From positions 4,092,001 to 4,156,000 of the forward strand of contig NZ_CP103371.1 of assembly GCF_024802625.1 (NCBI RefSeq): a stretch of DNA of 64,000 nt, read 5' to 3'. The notes under the pieces were generated by a model, which was given only the letters and a program-made list of their open reading frames with translations, ran no database searches and was not told where the DNA came from. This DNA is from Massilia sp. H6. GTDB lineage: Bacteria > Pseudomonadota > Gammaproteobacteria > Burkholderiales > Burkholderiaceae_D. Position numbers and translations under genes: made by a program. Positions 41,993 through 52,450 of the stretch are shown here, one piece after another (positions within the stretch are counted from its first letter, which is position 1; each line of letters opens with the position of its first letter).

Positions 41993-42191
41993 GATGCTGC
42001 TCCGTGAAACATGTATGCCGTCAGCAAGTTTGATAAACGGCTATGTTGGTGAATTTTACATTCTGGAACTTGCCTGCGGGTATAAAAACCCTACCATGCT
42101 CGTGTTCCGGTGAAAAATAATCCGGGGCAGCAGCAGAAGATGAACACTGGTATAGTTAGTTCGAACGCGTACAAATTTCAAAAAAAGAAAC

Positions 42192-42740
42192 ATGCATCGC
42201 TACACTACCGTCGCCATCGTGCTGCACTGGACGATGGCACTGCTGATCATCGCCACCTTCACGCTCGGGTTGGTCATGACCGATATCCCGGGCCTGACCC
42301 CGACCAAGCTGAAATACTTTTCGTGGCATAAATGGGCCGGGGTGACGGTTCTGGCCCTGGCTGCGGTGCGCCTGTTGTGGCGCCTGTTGCAGCATCCTCC
42401 GGCCTATGCCGACCCGCTGCCGGCCTGGCAGCGCGGCGCCGCGCATGGCCTGCACTGGTTGCTGTACCTGCTGATGTTCGGGGTGCCGCTGTCAGGATAT
42501 TTCTATAGCCTGGCCGCGGGCGTTCCGGTGGTGTATTTCGGGGTATTCGACCTGCCGGTACTGATCGGCGCCGATCCGGCGCTCAAGCTGGTACTCAAGG
42601 ATGTCCACTATTGGCTTACCATGCTGCTCGCCGTGCTGGTCGGCGTGCATGTGGCTGCTGCGCTCAAGCATTGGCTGGTCGACCGCGACGGCGTGATGGC
42701 GCGCATGCTGCCCTTTTCTACTGCAAAGGAACACCGATGA
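42192..42740 (+). CDS. Cytochrome b561
   Basis: A 182-residue di-haem b membrane protein with four helices. Candidate haem ligands are His12, His46 (WHKWAG), His139 (DVHYWL) and His153 (GVHVAAALKHW). It probably transfers electrons from the quinone pool or to periplasmic acceptors. Its stop overlaps the start of a YceI gene by 4 bases. The cyt b561-YceI pairing is widespread and points to a shared role with an isoprenoid-binding protein. Confidence 0.93.
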   Translation: MHRYTTVAIVLHWTMALLIIATFTLGLVMTDIPGLTPTKLKYFSWHKWAGVTVLALAAVRLLWRLLQHPPAYADPLPAWQRGAAHGLHWLLYLLMFGVPLSGYFYSLAAGVPVVYFGVFDLPVLIGADPALKLVLKDVHYWLTMLLAVLVGVHVAAALKHWLVDRDGVMARMLPFSTAKEHR

Positions 42741-43294
42741 CACCTTTCAAGAGCCTGTTATTCGCTTCGCTGCTTGCCGGCACCGCCATCGGCGCCAGCG
42801 CCGTCCCGCTCAAGACCGATCCGGCCCACAGCAGCGTGTCGGCCGTATTCAGGCAGATGGGCGTGCCGGTCGAAGCGCGCTTCACCCGCTTCACCGCCGT
42901 GATCGACTACAACGCCGCCCAGCCGGCCGCCTCAAAGGCGCAGGTCGACATCGTCACGGCCAGCCTTGACCTGGGCGATCCGGAATACAACAAAGAAGTA
43001 GCCAAGAAAGAATGGTTCAATGCCGCGCAGTTTCCCAAGGCGAGCTTCGTCTCGAGCGCGATCGCACCGGCCGGCGCCGGAAAATTCAATGTTACTGGCA
43101 AGCTGACCATCAAGGGCCGCAGCGCCAATGTGAGCTTTCCTCTGACCATGAAGACGGCGGGCGGAAAACACGTGTTCGAAGGCCAGTTGCCGATTCGACG
43201 GCTGGCGTTCAATATTGGCGAAGGCGAGTGGAAAGACACGAGCATGGTCGCCGATGAAGTAGTCATCAGGTTCCGCCTGACTGCAGTTCCCTGA
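42737..43294 (+). CDS. YceI-family periplasmic protein (first copy)
   Basis: A 185-residue exported lipocalin-like protein predicted to bind polyisoprenoid/quinone-like lipids. The signal peptide is MTPFKSLLFASLLAGTAIGASA. The YceI core includes VDIVTASLDLGDPEYNKEVAKKEWFNAAQFPKA and LTIKGRSANVSFPL. It is translationally coupled to cytochrome b561 (ATGA overlap). A second YceI gene follows 48 bases later. Confidence 0.94.
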   Translation: MTPFKSLLFASLLAGTAIGASAVPLKTDPAHSSVSAVFRQMGVPVEARFTRFTAVIDYNAAQPAASKAQVDIVTASLDLGDPEYNKEVAKKEWFNAAQFPKASFVSSAIAPAGAGKFNVTGKLTIKGRSANVSFPLTMKTAGGKHVFEGQLPIRRLAFNIGEGEWKDTSMVADEVVIRFRLTAVP

Positions 43295-43342
43295 TCAAGA
43301 AGTTGCGCTCATTACACACCACCCTATAAGGAAATAGTTCAC

Positions 43343-43918
43343 ATGAAAATCAAGCATCTGATCACGGCCGTGGCCGCAGTAAGCACCTTCGGCGCCGGCG
43401 CAGTCCTCGCCGCCGACACCTACAAGATCGACCCGAACCATACCTACCCGAGCTTCGAAGCCGATCACATGGGCATCTCGGTCTGGCGCGGCAAGTTCAA
43501 CAAGACCGAAGGCACGGTCACCCTCGACCGTGCGGCCAAGACCGGCATGATCGATATCACGGTGGATACCACCAGCGTCGATTTCGGCCACGAGAAGATG
43601 AACGAGCACGCCAAGAAAGAAGACATCTTCAATGTCGCCAAATTCCCGACCGCGACCTTTAAAGCCAAGACAATCAAGTTCACCGGCGACGTGCCGACCT
43701 CGGCCGAGGGCGACTTCACCCTGCACGGCGTGACCAAGCCGCTGACCATGACCATCAACAAATTCAAGTGCATCGAGCACCCGATGCTCAAGCGCGAAGT
43801 TTGCGGCGCCGACGTCACTGCCCAGTTCAAGCGCAGCGACTACGGCATCAACTTTGGCCTGCCGCGCTTCTCGCCGGAAGTAAAGCTGCTGATCCAGGTC
43901 GAAGCCGTCAAACAGTAA
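43343..43918 (+). CDS. YceI-family periplasmic protein (second copy)
   Basis: A 191-residue YceI paralogue. The signal peptide ends [10 protein letters not shown]. The core has [50 protein letters not shown] and [12 protein letters not shown]. It is nearer to E. coli YceI (191 residues) than the first copy. It is the last gene of the cyt b561-YceI-YceI run and is followed by a strong terminator. Confidence 0.96.
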   Translation: MKIKHLITAVAAVSTFGAGAVLAADTYKIDPNHTYPSFEADHMGISVWRGKFNKTEGTVTLDRAAKTGMIDITVDTTSVDFGHEKMNEHAKKEDIFNVAKFPTATFKAKTIKFTGDVPTSAEGDFTLHGVTKPLTMTINKFKCIEHPMLKREVCGADVTAQFKRSDYGINFGLPRFSPEVKLLIQVEAVKQ

Positions 43919-43943
43919 GCCACCGGCACTGCATAAAACAAAA

Positions 43944-43976
43944 GCCTCGCAGCCAGAACGGCTGCGAGGCTTTTTT
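43944..43976 (+). terminator. Rho-independent terminator after the second YceI gene
   Basis: GCCTCGCAGCC and GGCTGCGAGGC form an 11-bp perfect stem with a 5-base loop, followed by TTTTTT. A-rich sequence precedes the stem, so it may also work for the convergent glycine-zipper gene. Confidence 0.92.
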
Positions 43977-44011
43977 ATCTTGCCGCCCCTTGCAGGCGGC
44001 GGCAATGCCGA

Positions 44012-45517
44012 TTAACGGCCGTCGCGGTCAAAGTCGCCCGGAATGGCGCGCTCGACCTTGTGCCATGCGGCGCGCGAAGCGAGCTTGGCCTGTTCCCAGT
44101 TCAGGCGCGAAGCGCCCTTGGTACGCTCCCACTCGCTCGACAGTTCGTTCTCGTGCGAGTCGTAGCCGCCTGGATAGCGGCCAGCGCCGGTGTAGCCCAG
44201 CGCATAGGCGGGTGCATAGTCGTCGTAGGTATAGCCAGGCGTGTAGTACGGCTGGGTCTGATACTCGGTGCGCCAGTGGGCTTCTTCTTCCGCTGGATTG
44301 ACCAGCTTGGCCACGCCCTTGCCAGCCATGCCGCCGACGGCGGCGCCAATGCCAGCGCCAGCCACCGCACCGATCGGTCCGCCGAGGGCAGCGCCGATCA
44401 CGGTGCCGCCCACTGCTGCGCCGCCGGCTGCGCCAACGCCGGTGCCCAGGTGATGGTCACGCAGTTCGTCGCCAGGCTTGGCGTTGATGACTTCGCCCGT
44501 GCCCTGGCCGGCTGCGCCGCCTGCCAGGCCACCGATGACTGCACCGGCAGCGGTGCCGATCGGACCGGCGATCGAGCCCACCGCAGCGCCGGCGGCAGCG
44601 CCGCCGCCTGCACCGATGCCTTGCGCCAGGTGATGGTCATTGAGGTCGTCGTTCGCCTTCGGATTGACGACTTCGCCCGCGCCGCGGCCAGCTGCGCCGC
44701 CCGCCAGGCCGCCGACGATCGCACCAGCCGCCATGCCGATCGGGCCAGCGGCAGCGCCTGCGACGGCGCCCACGGCCGCGCCGGTACCAGCGCCGGTGCC
44801 CTTGGCCAGGTAGTGTTCAGACAGGTCGTCGCCCGCTTTCGGGTTGACGACTTCGCCCACGCCCTTGCCGGCCATGCCGCCGGTGACGGCGCCAATGGCG
44901 GCGCCAGCAACGGTACCGACCGGTCCAGCCATCGAGCCGATGCCGGCACCGACAACGGCACCACCAACGGCGCCCAGGCCGGCACCGATGACATGGCTAC
45001 CGCCCTCATCGGTGAACGATTGTTCGATATGACGCGCATCGTCGTCCGAACGGGCATTCACGCCCATCACGATGCCGCCTTGCTTGATGCCTTCTTCGTA
45101 GTGTGCTGCGCGGTCTTCGGGAATGCCGGCGCCGATCAGCGCGCCGATCAGGCCGCCGGTCAGGCCGCCGGCGCCAGCGCCGGCCAGGGCTGCCGCCAAC
45201 GGACCGGCCACCACCAGGCCAAGGCCTGGCAGTACCAGCGTGGTGCCGACTGCGGCGATACCGGCCAGCACTGCGCCGATGGTGCCGCCGATGCCGGCGC
45301 CGATGCCCGCGCCTTCAGCAGCCTTGCTGCCCAGCTCGGTATCGGTGTCGGCGAAATGGGTTTTGCGCGCATCGTCCGACATCATCAGGTTGACGTCGTC
45401 TTTGGTGTAGCCGCGGGTCGAGATCGAGTTATAGGCGCGTTCGGCGCTGGCACGGTCAGGGAACAGGCCGGTGACCATACGGGAATTCTGGTTGTTCTTC
45501 GAATCGTAGCTGCTCAT
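44012..45517 (-). CDS. Glycine-zipper protein with expanded 60-residue tandem repeats
   Basis: A 501-residue protein. Residues 1-60 resemble the general stress protein 17M-type N-domain (VTGLFPDRASAERAYNSISTRGYTKDDVNL). Long Gly/Ala-rich hydrophobic segments with GxxxG spacing (glycine zippers) then alternate with hydrophilic linkers. Two near-identical 60-residue units begin GEVVNPKAGDDLSEHYLAKG and GEVVNPKANDDLNDHHLAQG, followed by a diverged third unit (GEVINAKPGDELRDHHLGTG). The Tyr-rich tail ends GDFDRDGR. The domains suggest a membrane-associated stress protein, but the function is unknown. The ATG at 45517 is preferred over the open frame to 45694. Confidence 0.85.
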   Translation of the reverse strand: MSSYDSKNNQNSRMVTGLFPDRASAERAYNSISTRGYTKDDVNLMMSDDARKTHFADTDTELGSKAAEGAGIGAGIGGTIGAVLAGIAAVGTTLVLPGLGLVVAGPLAAALAGAGAGGLTGGLIGALIGAGIPEDRAAHYEEGIKQGGIVMGVNARSDDDARHIEQSFTDEGGSHVIGAGLGAVGGAVVGAGIGSMAGPVGTVAGAAIGAVTGGMAGKGVGEVVNPKAGDDLSEHYLAKGTGAGTGAAVGAVAGAAAGPIGMAAGAIVGGLAGGAAGRGAGEVVNPKANDDLNDHHLAQGIGAGGGAAAGAAVGSIAGPIGTAAGAVIGGLAGGAAGQGTGEVINAKPGDELRDHHLGTGVGAAGGAAVGGTVIGAALGGPIGAVAGAGIGAAVGGMAGKGVAKLVNPAEEEAHWRTEYQTQPYYTPGYTYDDYAPAYALGYTGAGRYPGGYDSHENELSSEWERTKGASRLNWEQAKLASRAAWHKVERAIPGDFDRDGR

Positions 45518-45704
45518 GGCGAATCCTTTCAGAGGTTCAATTGCGTGGTCGTGCAAACAGTTAATGTCTTGCAAGTGAACTAACAATATTCCGCAACACA
45601 ACAGCTCTTCTGTTCGCTGACGCACTCTGCCTGCTTGTTTGTAAATTAAGAAGAACGGCCGATGCGATTCGCCGTCTAACGTTCGTTGCCGCACCGACCT
45701 GATG

Positions 45705-45716
45705 GGGACGCGTCCC
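45705..45716. other. Perfect 12-bp palindrome between divergent stress genes
   Basis: GGGACGCGTCCC is a perfect palindrome, 72 bases upstream of the GlsB-like gene and about 190 upstream of the glycine-zipper gene. It could be an operator, but no regulator is known for it. Confidence 0.3.
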
Positions 45717-45788
45717 TAAACTTGTCAACATGGTCACGGCAATAAACGGGCCTGGGGGTATGTTTTCTCACTTTGAAGGAGGTAAGCC

Positions 45789-46058
45789 ATGTTATTTATC
45801 ATTTGGATCGTCGTCGGTGGTATCTTGGGCTGGCTCGCCAGCATGGTCATGAAGACCGATGCAGAGCAGGGCATGATTCTCAATGTCGTTGTTGGTATCG
45901 TCGGCGCATTCCTGGGCGGCTGGCTGCTGTCGCCACTGTTCGGCTCGGGCACCATCAACTCGGACGACTTCAGCGTGTCGTCGCTGCTGGTCTCGTTCCT
46001 GGGCGCTGTCATCCTGCTGGCTATCGTGAACCTGCTGCGTCGCGGCCGCGTTCGTTAA
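45789..46058 (+). CDS. GlsB/YeaQ/YmgE-family stress membrane protein
   Basis: An 89-residue small membrane protein with three hydrophobic segments: LFIIWIVVGGILGWLAS, ILNVVVGIVGAFLGGWLL and LLVSFLGAVILLAIVNLL. It has a Gly-rich pattern and an Arg-rich end. The family is stress induced in many bacteria (transglycosylase-associated protein). A very strong ribosome-binding site, AAGGAGG, lies 6 bases before the ATG. Divergent from the glycine-zipper gene and followed by a terminator. Confidence 0.92.
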   Translation: MLFIIWIVVGGILGWLASMVMKTDAEQGMILNVVVGIVGAFLGGWLLSPLFGSGTINSDDFSVSSLLVSFLGAVILLAIVNLLRRGRVR

Positions 46059-46083
46059 TAGTTTTAGTGGGTAGCCATTACTA

Positions 46084-46113
46084 AAAACCAACGCTTTATG
46101 CGTTGGTTTTTTT
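46084..46113 (+). terminator. Rho-independent terminator between the GlsB-like gene and cls
   Basis: CCAACGC and GCGTTGG form a 7-bp stem with a 5-base loop (TTTAT), flanked by a 5-A tract and a 7-T tract. It ends only 17 bases before the cls start codon. Confidence 0.88.
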
Positions 46114-46133
46114 ACATTTGAGAGTACAAATGT
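46114..46133 (+). promoter_or_regulatory. Hairpin enclosing the cls start codon
   Basis: ACATTTG (46114-46120) and CAAATGT (46127-46133) form a perfect 7-bp, mostly A-U stem. The second arm contains the cls ATG (46130-46132), and the loop AGAGTA holds most of the weak purine-rich Shine-Dalgarno. Confidence 0.5.
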
Positions 46134-47407
46134 CCGCAAAAGTCTTTTGGATCGTCCTGATCACCAGTGCCGCCAGCCTTGTCCTGGGCGTACTCGCATT
46201 GAATTTCATGCCCAGTGAAAAGCAGATCGAAGCCCGTCTCACCCATCAATACGAGACCAACGATCCGCAGTTCCGCCGTTCGCTCGGCGTGCTGCTCGGG
46301 CCGCCCATCCTCGATGGCAACAAGGTCGATGCATTGCTCAATGGCGACGAGATCTTTCCCGCGATGTTGGAGGCGATCCGTTCTGCCGAAAAAACCATTA
46401 CTTTCGAAACCTATATCTATTGGTCAGAAACAATTGGACAGGAATTTTCCGACGCCCTGGCCGAGCGCGCACGCGCCGGTGTCAAGGTGCACCTGATGCT
46501 CGATTTCATGGGCAGCATGAAGATGGACCTGGCGCAGATCGATGCGCTCGAGGCTGCTGGAGTGCAAGTGCAGCGCTACCACAAGCCGGTCTGGTGGAAG
46601 CTGGCACGCCTGAATAACCGCACCCACCGCAAACTGCTCATTGTCGACGGCAAGGTCGGATTTACCGGCGGCGTCGGAATCGCCGACCAGTGGCGCGGCA
46701 ATGCCCAAGACAAAAATCACTGGCGCGATACCCATTACCGCATCGAAGGTCCGGTTGTGGGCCAGATGCAGGCCGTGTTCAACGATAACTGGCTCAAGTC
46801 CACCGGCACCGTGCTCGACGGCCCCGACTATTTCCCGGCACTGGAGGTGGTTGGCACCATGCCGGCCCAGATGTTCGCCAGTTCGCCCACCGGCGGCAGC
46901 GAATCGATGCACTTGATGTACCTGATGGCCATTACCTCGGCACGCAATACGATCGATTTGTCGGCCGCCTATTTCGTCCCCGACGACCTGACCGTGCGCA
47001 CCCTGATCGAAGCGGCCAAACGCGGCGTACGGGTGCGCATCCTCATGCCGGGCGAACACATCGATTCCGACCTGGTCAAGGCGGCCTCGCGCGAGCGCTG
47101 GCCCGAGCTGCTGGCGGCCGGCGTCAAACTCGCCGAATACCAGCCCACCATGTATCACGTGAAAGGCTTGATCGTCGATACGTTGCTGGTGTCGGTTGGC
47201 TCCACCAATTTCGACAACCGCTCGTTCAGCATCAACGACGAAGCCAACCTGAATGTCCTCGACCCGGCCTTCGCGCGCCGGCAGGAAGCCATCTTCGAGG
47301 CCGACTGGCGCCTGTCGAAACAAGTGACCAAGGAATCGTTCCGCAAACGCCCGTGGTGGCAGCGCGTGACCACCGGTCTGGCCTCGCTGGTCAAGGCCCA
47401 GCTGTAA
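46130..47407 (+). CDS. cls: Cardiolipin synthase (phospholipase D superfamily)
   Basis: A 425-residue membrane-bound enzyme that makes cardiolipin from phosphatidylglycerol. It has one N-terminal membrane helix (VFWIVLITSAASLVLGVLAL). Two HKD motifs are present: THRKLLIVDGKVGFTGG and YHVKGLIVDTLLVSVGSTNFDNRS, each with H-x-K-x4-D. The ATG at 46130 is used; an in-frame TTG at 46103 lies inside the upstream terminator. The start codon lies in a hairpin (see that entry). Confidence 0.93.
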   Translation: MSAKVFWIVLITSAASLVLGVLALNFMPSEKQIEARLTHQYETNDPQFRRSLGVLLGPPILDGNKVDALLNGDEIFPAMLEAIRSAEKTITFETYIYWSETIGQEFSDALAERARAGVKVHLMLDFMGSMKMDLAQIDALEAAGVQVQRYHKPVWWKLARLNNRTHRKLLIVDGKVGFTGGVGIADQWRGNAQDKNHWRDTHYRIEGPVVGQMQAVFNDNWLKSTGTVLDGPDYFPALEVVGTMPAQMFASSPTGGSESMHLMYLMAITSARNTIDLSAAYFVPDDLTVRTLIEAAKRGVRVRILMPGEHIDSDLVKAASRERWPELLAAGVKLAEYQPTMYHVKGLIVDTLLVSVGSTNFDNRSFSINDEANLNVLDPAFARRQEAIFEADWRLSKQVTKESFRKRPWWQRVTTGLASLVKAQL

Positions 47408-47560
47408 TGCGTATCCCGGCAAAACCGCATGCAACAGCAAGCATTTAATTCGCGCAGGCGACATAGTGCTTGACGTTGAGGATACGTATTGCCGATACTC
47501 TTGGGTGCTCATGAAGTCCCAGAGTGTTCCCTTCCCTAACAGACTGAACAGACGACGCGA

Positions 47561-49720
<2,160 letters not shown>

Positions 49721-49754
49721 ACTTGGTGTGTGGCGCCTGCGGGCGCCCTATTGC

Positions 49755-49791
49755 AAAAAGCCACGTCGCCGTAAGGTCGCGTGGCTTTTTT
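49755..49791. terminator. Bidirectional terminator between the S46 peptidase and a small membrane protein gene
   Basis: GCCACG and CGTGGC form the stem base, extended by flanking A5 and T6 tracts, around a 14-base loop. The A and T tracts on both sides let it serve the two convergent genes. Confidence 0.8.
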
Positions 49792-49825
49792 CTATGACGC
49801 CTGCCTCGCGAACGAGAGAATGACT

Positions 49826-50125
49826 TCAGGCCGCAAAGGCGCGGGCAATGTAGTCGATCGCGAGCAGCAGGAAGACCGCTGCGATGGAGACGCCCAGTCG
49901 CAGGTAAAACACGCGCGAGTACATTCCGTCCGCATCCTTTGCGCTAGTTCCGCGGATCACGTGGTTTGCCACGGTGGACACACACGCCGCGCCGAACAGC
50001 AATATGGGGGACACCAGAATGCGTTGATCTAGCACCAGTGGCAACACCACGAGGGCCAGGGCAATCAGGACGAAATACCAGTAGGAACCTGCTCTGCCGC
50101 TTGATGCCTGCGAATTGGATGTCAT
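49826..50125 (-). CDS. Small hypothetical membrane protein
   Basis: A 99-residue protein of unknown function with three likely membrane helices: YWYFVLIALALVVLPLVL, ILVSPILLFGAACVSTVAN and LGVSIAAVFLLLAIDYIAR. No family recognised. The ATG at 50125 is preceded by AAGGA; an in-frame GTG at 50131 is possible. Single gene between convergent S46 and the upstream acetyltransferase gene, 35 bases from the latter's stop. Confidence 0.6.
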   Translation of the reverse strand: MTSNSQASSGRAGSYWYFVLIALALVVLPLVLDQRILVSPILLFGAACVSTVANHVIRGTSAKDADGMYSRVFYLRLGVSIAAVFLLLAIDYIARAFAA

Positions 50126-50160
50126 CGTCACTATTCCTTGTTATGTGCTAACAAGCTGGG

Positions 50161-50811
50161 TTACCCCATGAAGCCGGCGATCTCCGCCGCAACTCCCTGC
50201 GCCAGCTGGTGAATATGAAAGCCATCGACGAAGCCATGGTGCGCCTGCACCGAGAACGGCAGCTCCAGGCGGCCGTCCCCGGCCTGACGGAACTTCCCCC
50301 ATGCAAACGACGGAATGTCCGGGTGCGCCAGCGAGGCGCTCGGGTGCTGGATCGAGGTGAAGGCGAGCCAGGGAATGCAGGTGACGAACACCTGCTCCTT
50401 CGCTTCGCGCGGCGACATGTTGCGGTACCCGGCGTTCAGTTCGGTCATGGCGGCCGCCTGCTCGCGCGCCGCGATGCTGCGCGCGACGAATTCGCGCAGG
50501 TCGTCGGTCCAGTCGAACTGGGCGAAGTTCAGGTCGTTGTGCTGGTTGACCACCGTGAACGAGGGCCGCAGGCGGTCGATGCGGATCACTTCGCCATCGA
50601 CCAGGCGGTAGCGGAAGTTGTCGATTCCGAGCACCGAACGCAGCACCGCGCACAGCAACACATGGAAAGGCGCCAGCCCTTGCTGCCGGCACCAGGGCCG
50701 AAAGTCCGGCAGTTCGAGCGGAAAGCACAGGTTGACGGCGGCGCTGTCCATGCTGTTGAACAGCGCGAAGCGGTCGCGCCGCCGCTCGAACGATGCCAAG
50801 CCCGCGTCCAC
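50161..50811 (-). CDS. Chloramphenicol acetyltransferase-like protein
   Basis: A 216-residue CoA-dependent O-acetyltransferase of the CAT fold. The catalytic motif HHGFVDGFH (His191-His192, Asp196-Gly197) matches HHxxxDG, and the early segment RFALFNSMDSAAVNL is CAT-like. Length fits CatA (about 219). A GTG start at 50811 with AAGG upstream gives VDAGLASFERRRDRFALFN. It lies 11 bases after the amino acid permease stop, so it is probably co-transcribed. Whether it acetylates chloramphenicol or another hydroxyl substrate cannot be told. Confidence 0.82.
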   Translation of the reverse strand: MDAGLASFERRRDRFALFNSMDSAAVNLCFPLELPDFRPWCRQQGLAPFHVLLCAVLRSVLGIDNFRYRLVDGEVIRIDRLRPSFTVVNQHNDLNFAQFDWTDDLREFVARSIAAREQAAAMTELNAGYRNMSPREAKEQVFVTCIPWLAFTSIQHPSASLAHPDIPSFAWGKFRQAGDGRLELPFSVQAHHGFVDGFHIHQLAQGVAAEIAGFMG

Positions 50812-50822
50812 TGTCGCCAGCC

Positions 50823-52289
50823 TTATTGCGCCTTGTTCAGGCGGCTGTGACGCATGCTGTACAGGAAATAGGTCGCCACGGCCACCGCCATCCAGATAAA
50901 GAACATGCGGAAGGTCGTCGCCGACAAGTCTTTCATGATGTACAGGCAGGCGAGGATCGACAGGCCGGGAACCAGGTAAGGACCGAACGGCACCCGGAAG
51001 CTGCCCGGCTCGCCCGGGCCCTGCTTGGCGCGGATCACCGGCACCGCCACCGATACCACGATGAAGGCGGTCAGGGTGCCCATGCTCACCATGTCCCACA
51101 AGAAGGTTGCATCGACCAGGCCGGCCACCAGGGCCACTGCGGCGCACACGATCACGGTATTGGCGGTCGGGGCCAGGGTACGCTTGTTCACCTTCTGGAA
51201 GATCTTCGGGATCAGGCCGTCGCGGCTGATCGCATACAGGATGCGGGTCTGGCCATAGATCGTCACCAGCGTTACCGAGAACACCGACACCACGGCGCCG
51301 GCCGACAGCACCAGCGCCGGCCAGGCCTGGCCGGTGACGTTCTGCAGGATCACCGACAAGCCGGCTTCCTGGCCCGCGAACTGGTGCGATGGCTGCGCGC
51401 CCATCGCGGCCAGGGCCACCAGCAGGTAGAACACGGTCACGATCAGCAGTGCCGCCAAAATACCGATCGGCACGTTGCGGCGCGGGTTGTTGACTTCTTC
51501 ACCGGCGGTGGCGATGGTGTCCAGGCCGATAAACGAGAAAAACACGGTGCCGGCGGCCGCGGTCACGCCAGCCATGCCAACGTAGCCGCTGTCGGCGTCC
51601 GGGTTGAAGAAAGGCGTGAAGTTGTCGGCGTCGAAGCCGGTGAAGGCGATCACGCAGAAGAACATCAGGATGGCCAGCTTGATCAGCACCATGACGGCAT
51701 TGGTGGTCGCCGATTCCTTGGTGCCGCGCACCAGCAACAGGCCGCACATAATCACCAGCAGCACCGGCGGCAGGTTGAAATTGCCCGGCATGAAATGAAC
51801 ATTCCGGTGGTCCGACACGAACATCGGCGAGCGCAGATGGGCCGGAATCTCCCACCCGAAAGCATTGACCAAAAAGTTATTCAGGTAATCGGACCAGCCG
51901 ATCGCCACCGCACTGCCGGCCAGGCCATATTCGAGCAGCAGGCAGGCCGCCACGATGAAGGCGGCGAACTCGCCGACGGTCGCATACGCGAACGAATAAG
52001 ACGAACCGGCAGCGGGCACGCGGCCGGCCAGCTCGGCATAGCACAGCGCGGTCAGGCCGGCGGTCACGGCGGCCAGCAAGAACGACAGGATCACCGCCGG
52101 ACCGGCCTTGGGCACGGCTTCGACCATGGTGAAGAAGATCCCGGTGCCGATGGTGGCGCCGACACCGATCATCGTCAGCGGGAACAGGCCCAGCGACCGC
52201 TGCAGGCCACCGCCGCCCCCATCCGCTTCGTCGTGATGACGTCCAGCCGGTTTGGTGCGGATCAGCTTTTGGCCCAGGGTCAGATTCAC
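50823..52289 (-). CDS. APC-superfamily amino acid permease
   Basis: A 488-residue inner-membrane transporter with about 12 helices. The first helix region has FPLTMIGVGATIGTGIFFTM, the conserved G-x-G/A-I-G-T-G-I-F substrate-binding stretch. FSFIGLDTIATAGEEVNNPRRNVP is the conserved helix-6 region. It resembles cationic amino acid transporters of the YfnA/CAT type. The GTG start at 52289 follows AAAGGA by 6 bases and is better than the open frame up to 52361. It is the first gene of a two-gene unit with the CAT-like acetyltransferase. Confidence 0.87.
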   Translation of the reverse strand: MNLTLGQKLIRTKPAGRHHDEADGGGGGLQRSLGLFPLTMIGVGATIGTGIFFTMVEAVPKAGPAVILSFLLAAVTAGLTALCYAELAGRVPAAGSSYSFAYATVGEFAAFIVAACLLLEYGLAGSAVAIGWSDYLNNFLVNAFGWEIPAHLRSPMFVSDHRNVHFMPGNFNLPPVLLVIMCGLLLVRGTKESATTNAVMVLIKLAILMFFCVIAFTGFDADNFTPFFNPDADSGYVGMAGVTAAAGTVFFSFIGLDTIATAGEEVNNPRRNVPIGILAALLIVTVFYLLVALAAMGAQPSHQFAGQEAGLSVILQNVTGQAWPALVLSAGAVVSVFSVTLVTIYGQTRILYAISRDGLIPKIFQKVNKRTLAPTANTVIVCAAVALVAGLVDATFLWDMVSMGTLTAFIVVSVAVPVIRAKQGPGEPGSFRVPFGPYLVPGLSILACLYIMKDLSATTFRMFFIWMAVAVATYFLYSMRHSRLNKAQ

Positions 52290-52450
52290 GGCATGTCCTT
52301 TGGTGCGCGGCCAATGTGGCCTGTAGGTTCGGTAGCGTCGGCGAACTTGAAAGTTCGCCAATCAAAACCAGCGATTATAGGGGTTTGTTGTGTGCGACTA
52401 CACATTTTGTTGTGTACAGACGCGCGCAAGCGTTCCGCACATCGGCGCCA

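Noticed and set aside
41898..42113. A 71-residue plus-strand frame before cytochrome b561
   Set aside because: It begins antisense to the TonB-dependent receptor signal peptide and has no family features.
41993..42191. Fur box or cobalamin riboswitch for the TonB-dependent receptor
   Set aside because: The 199-bp gap has no 19-bp Fur-like inverted repeat and no B12-box-like sequence, so the ligand stays open.
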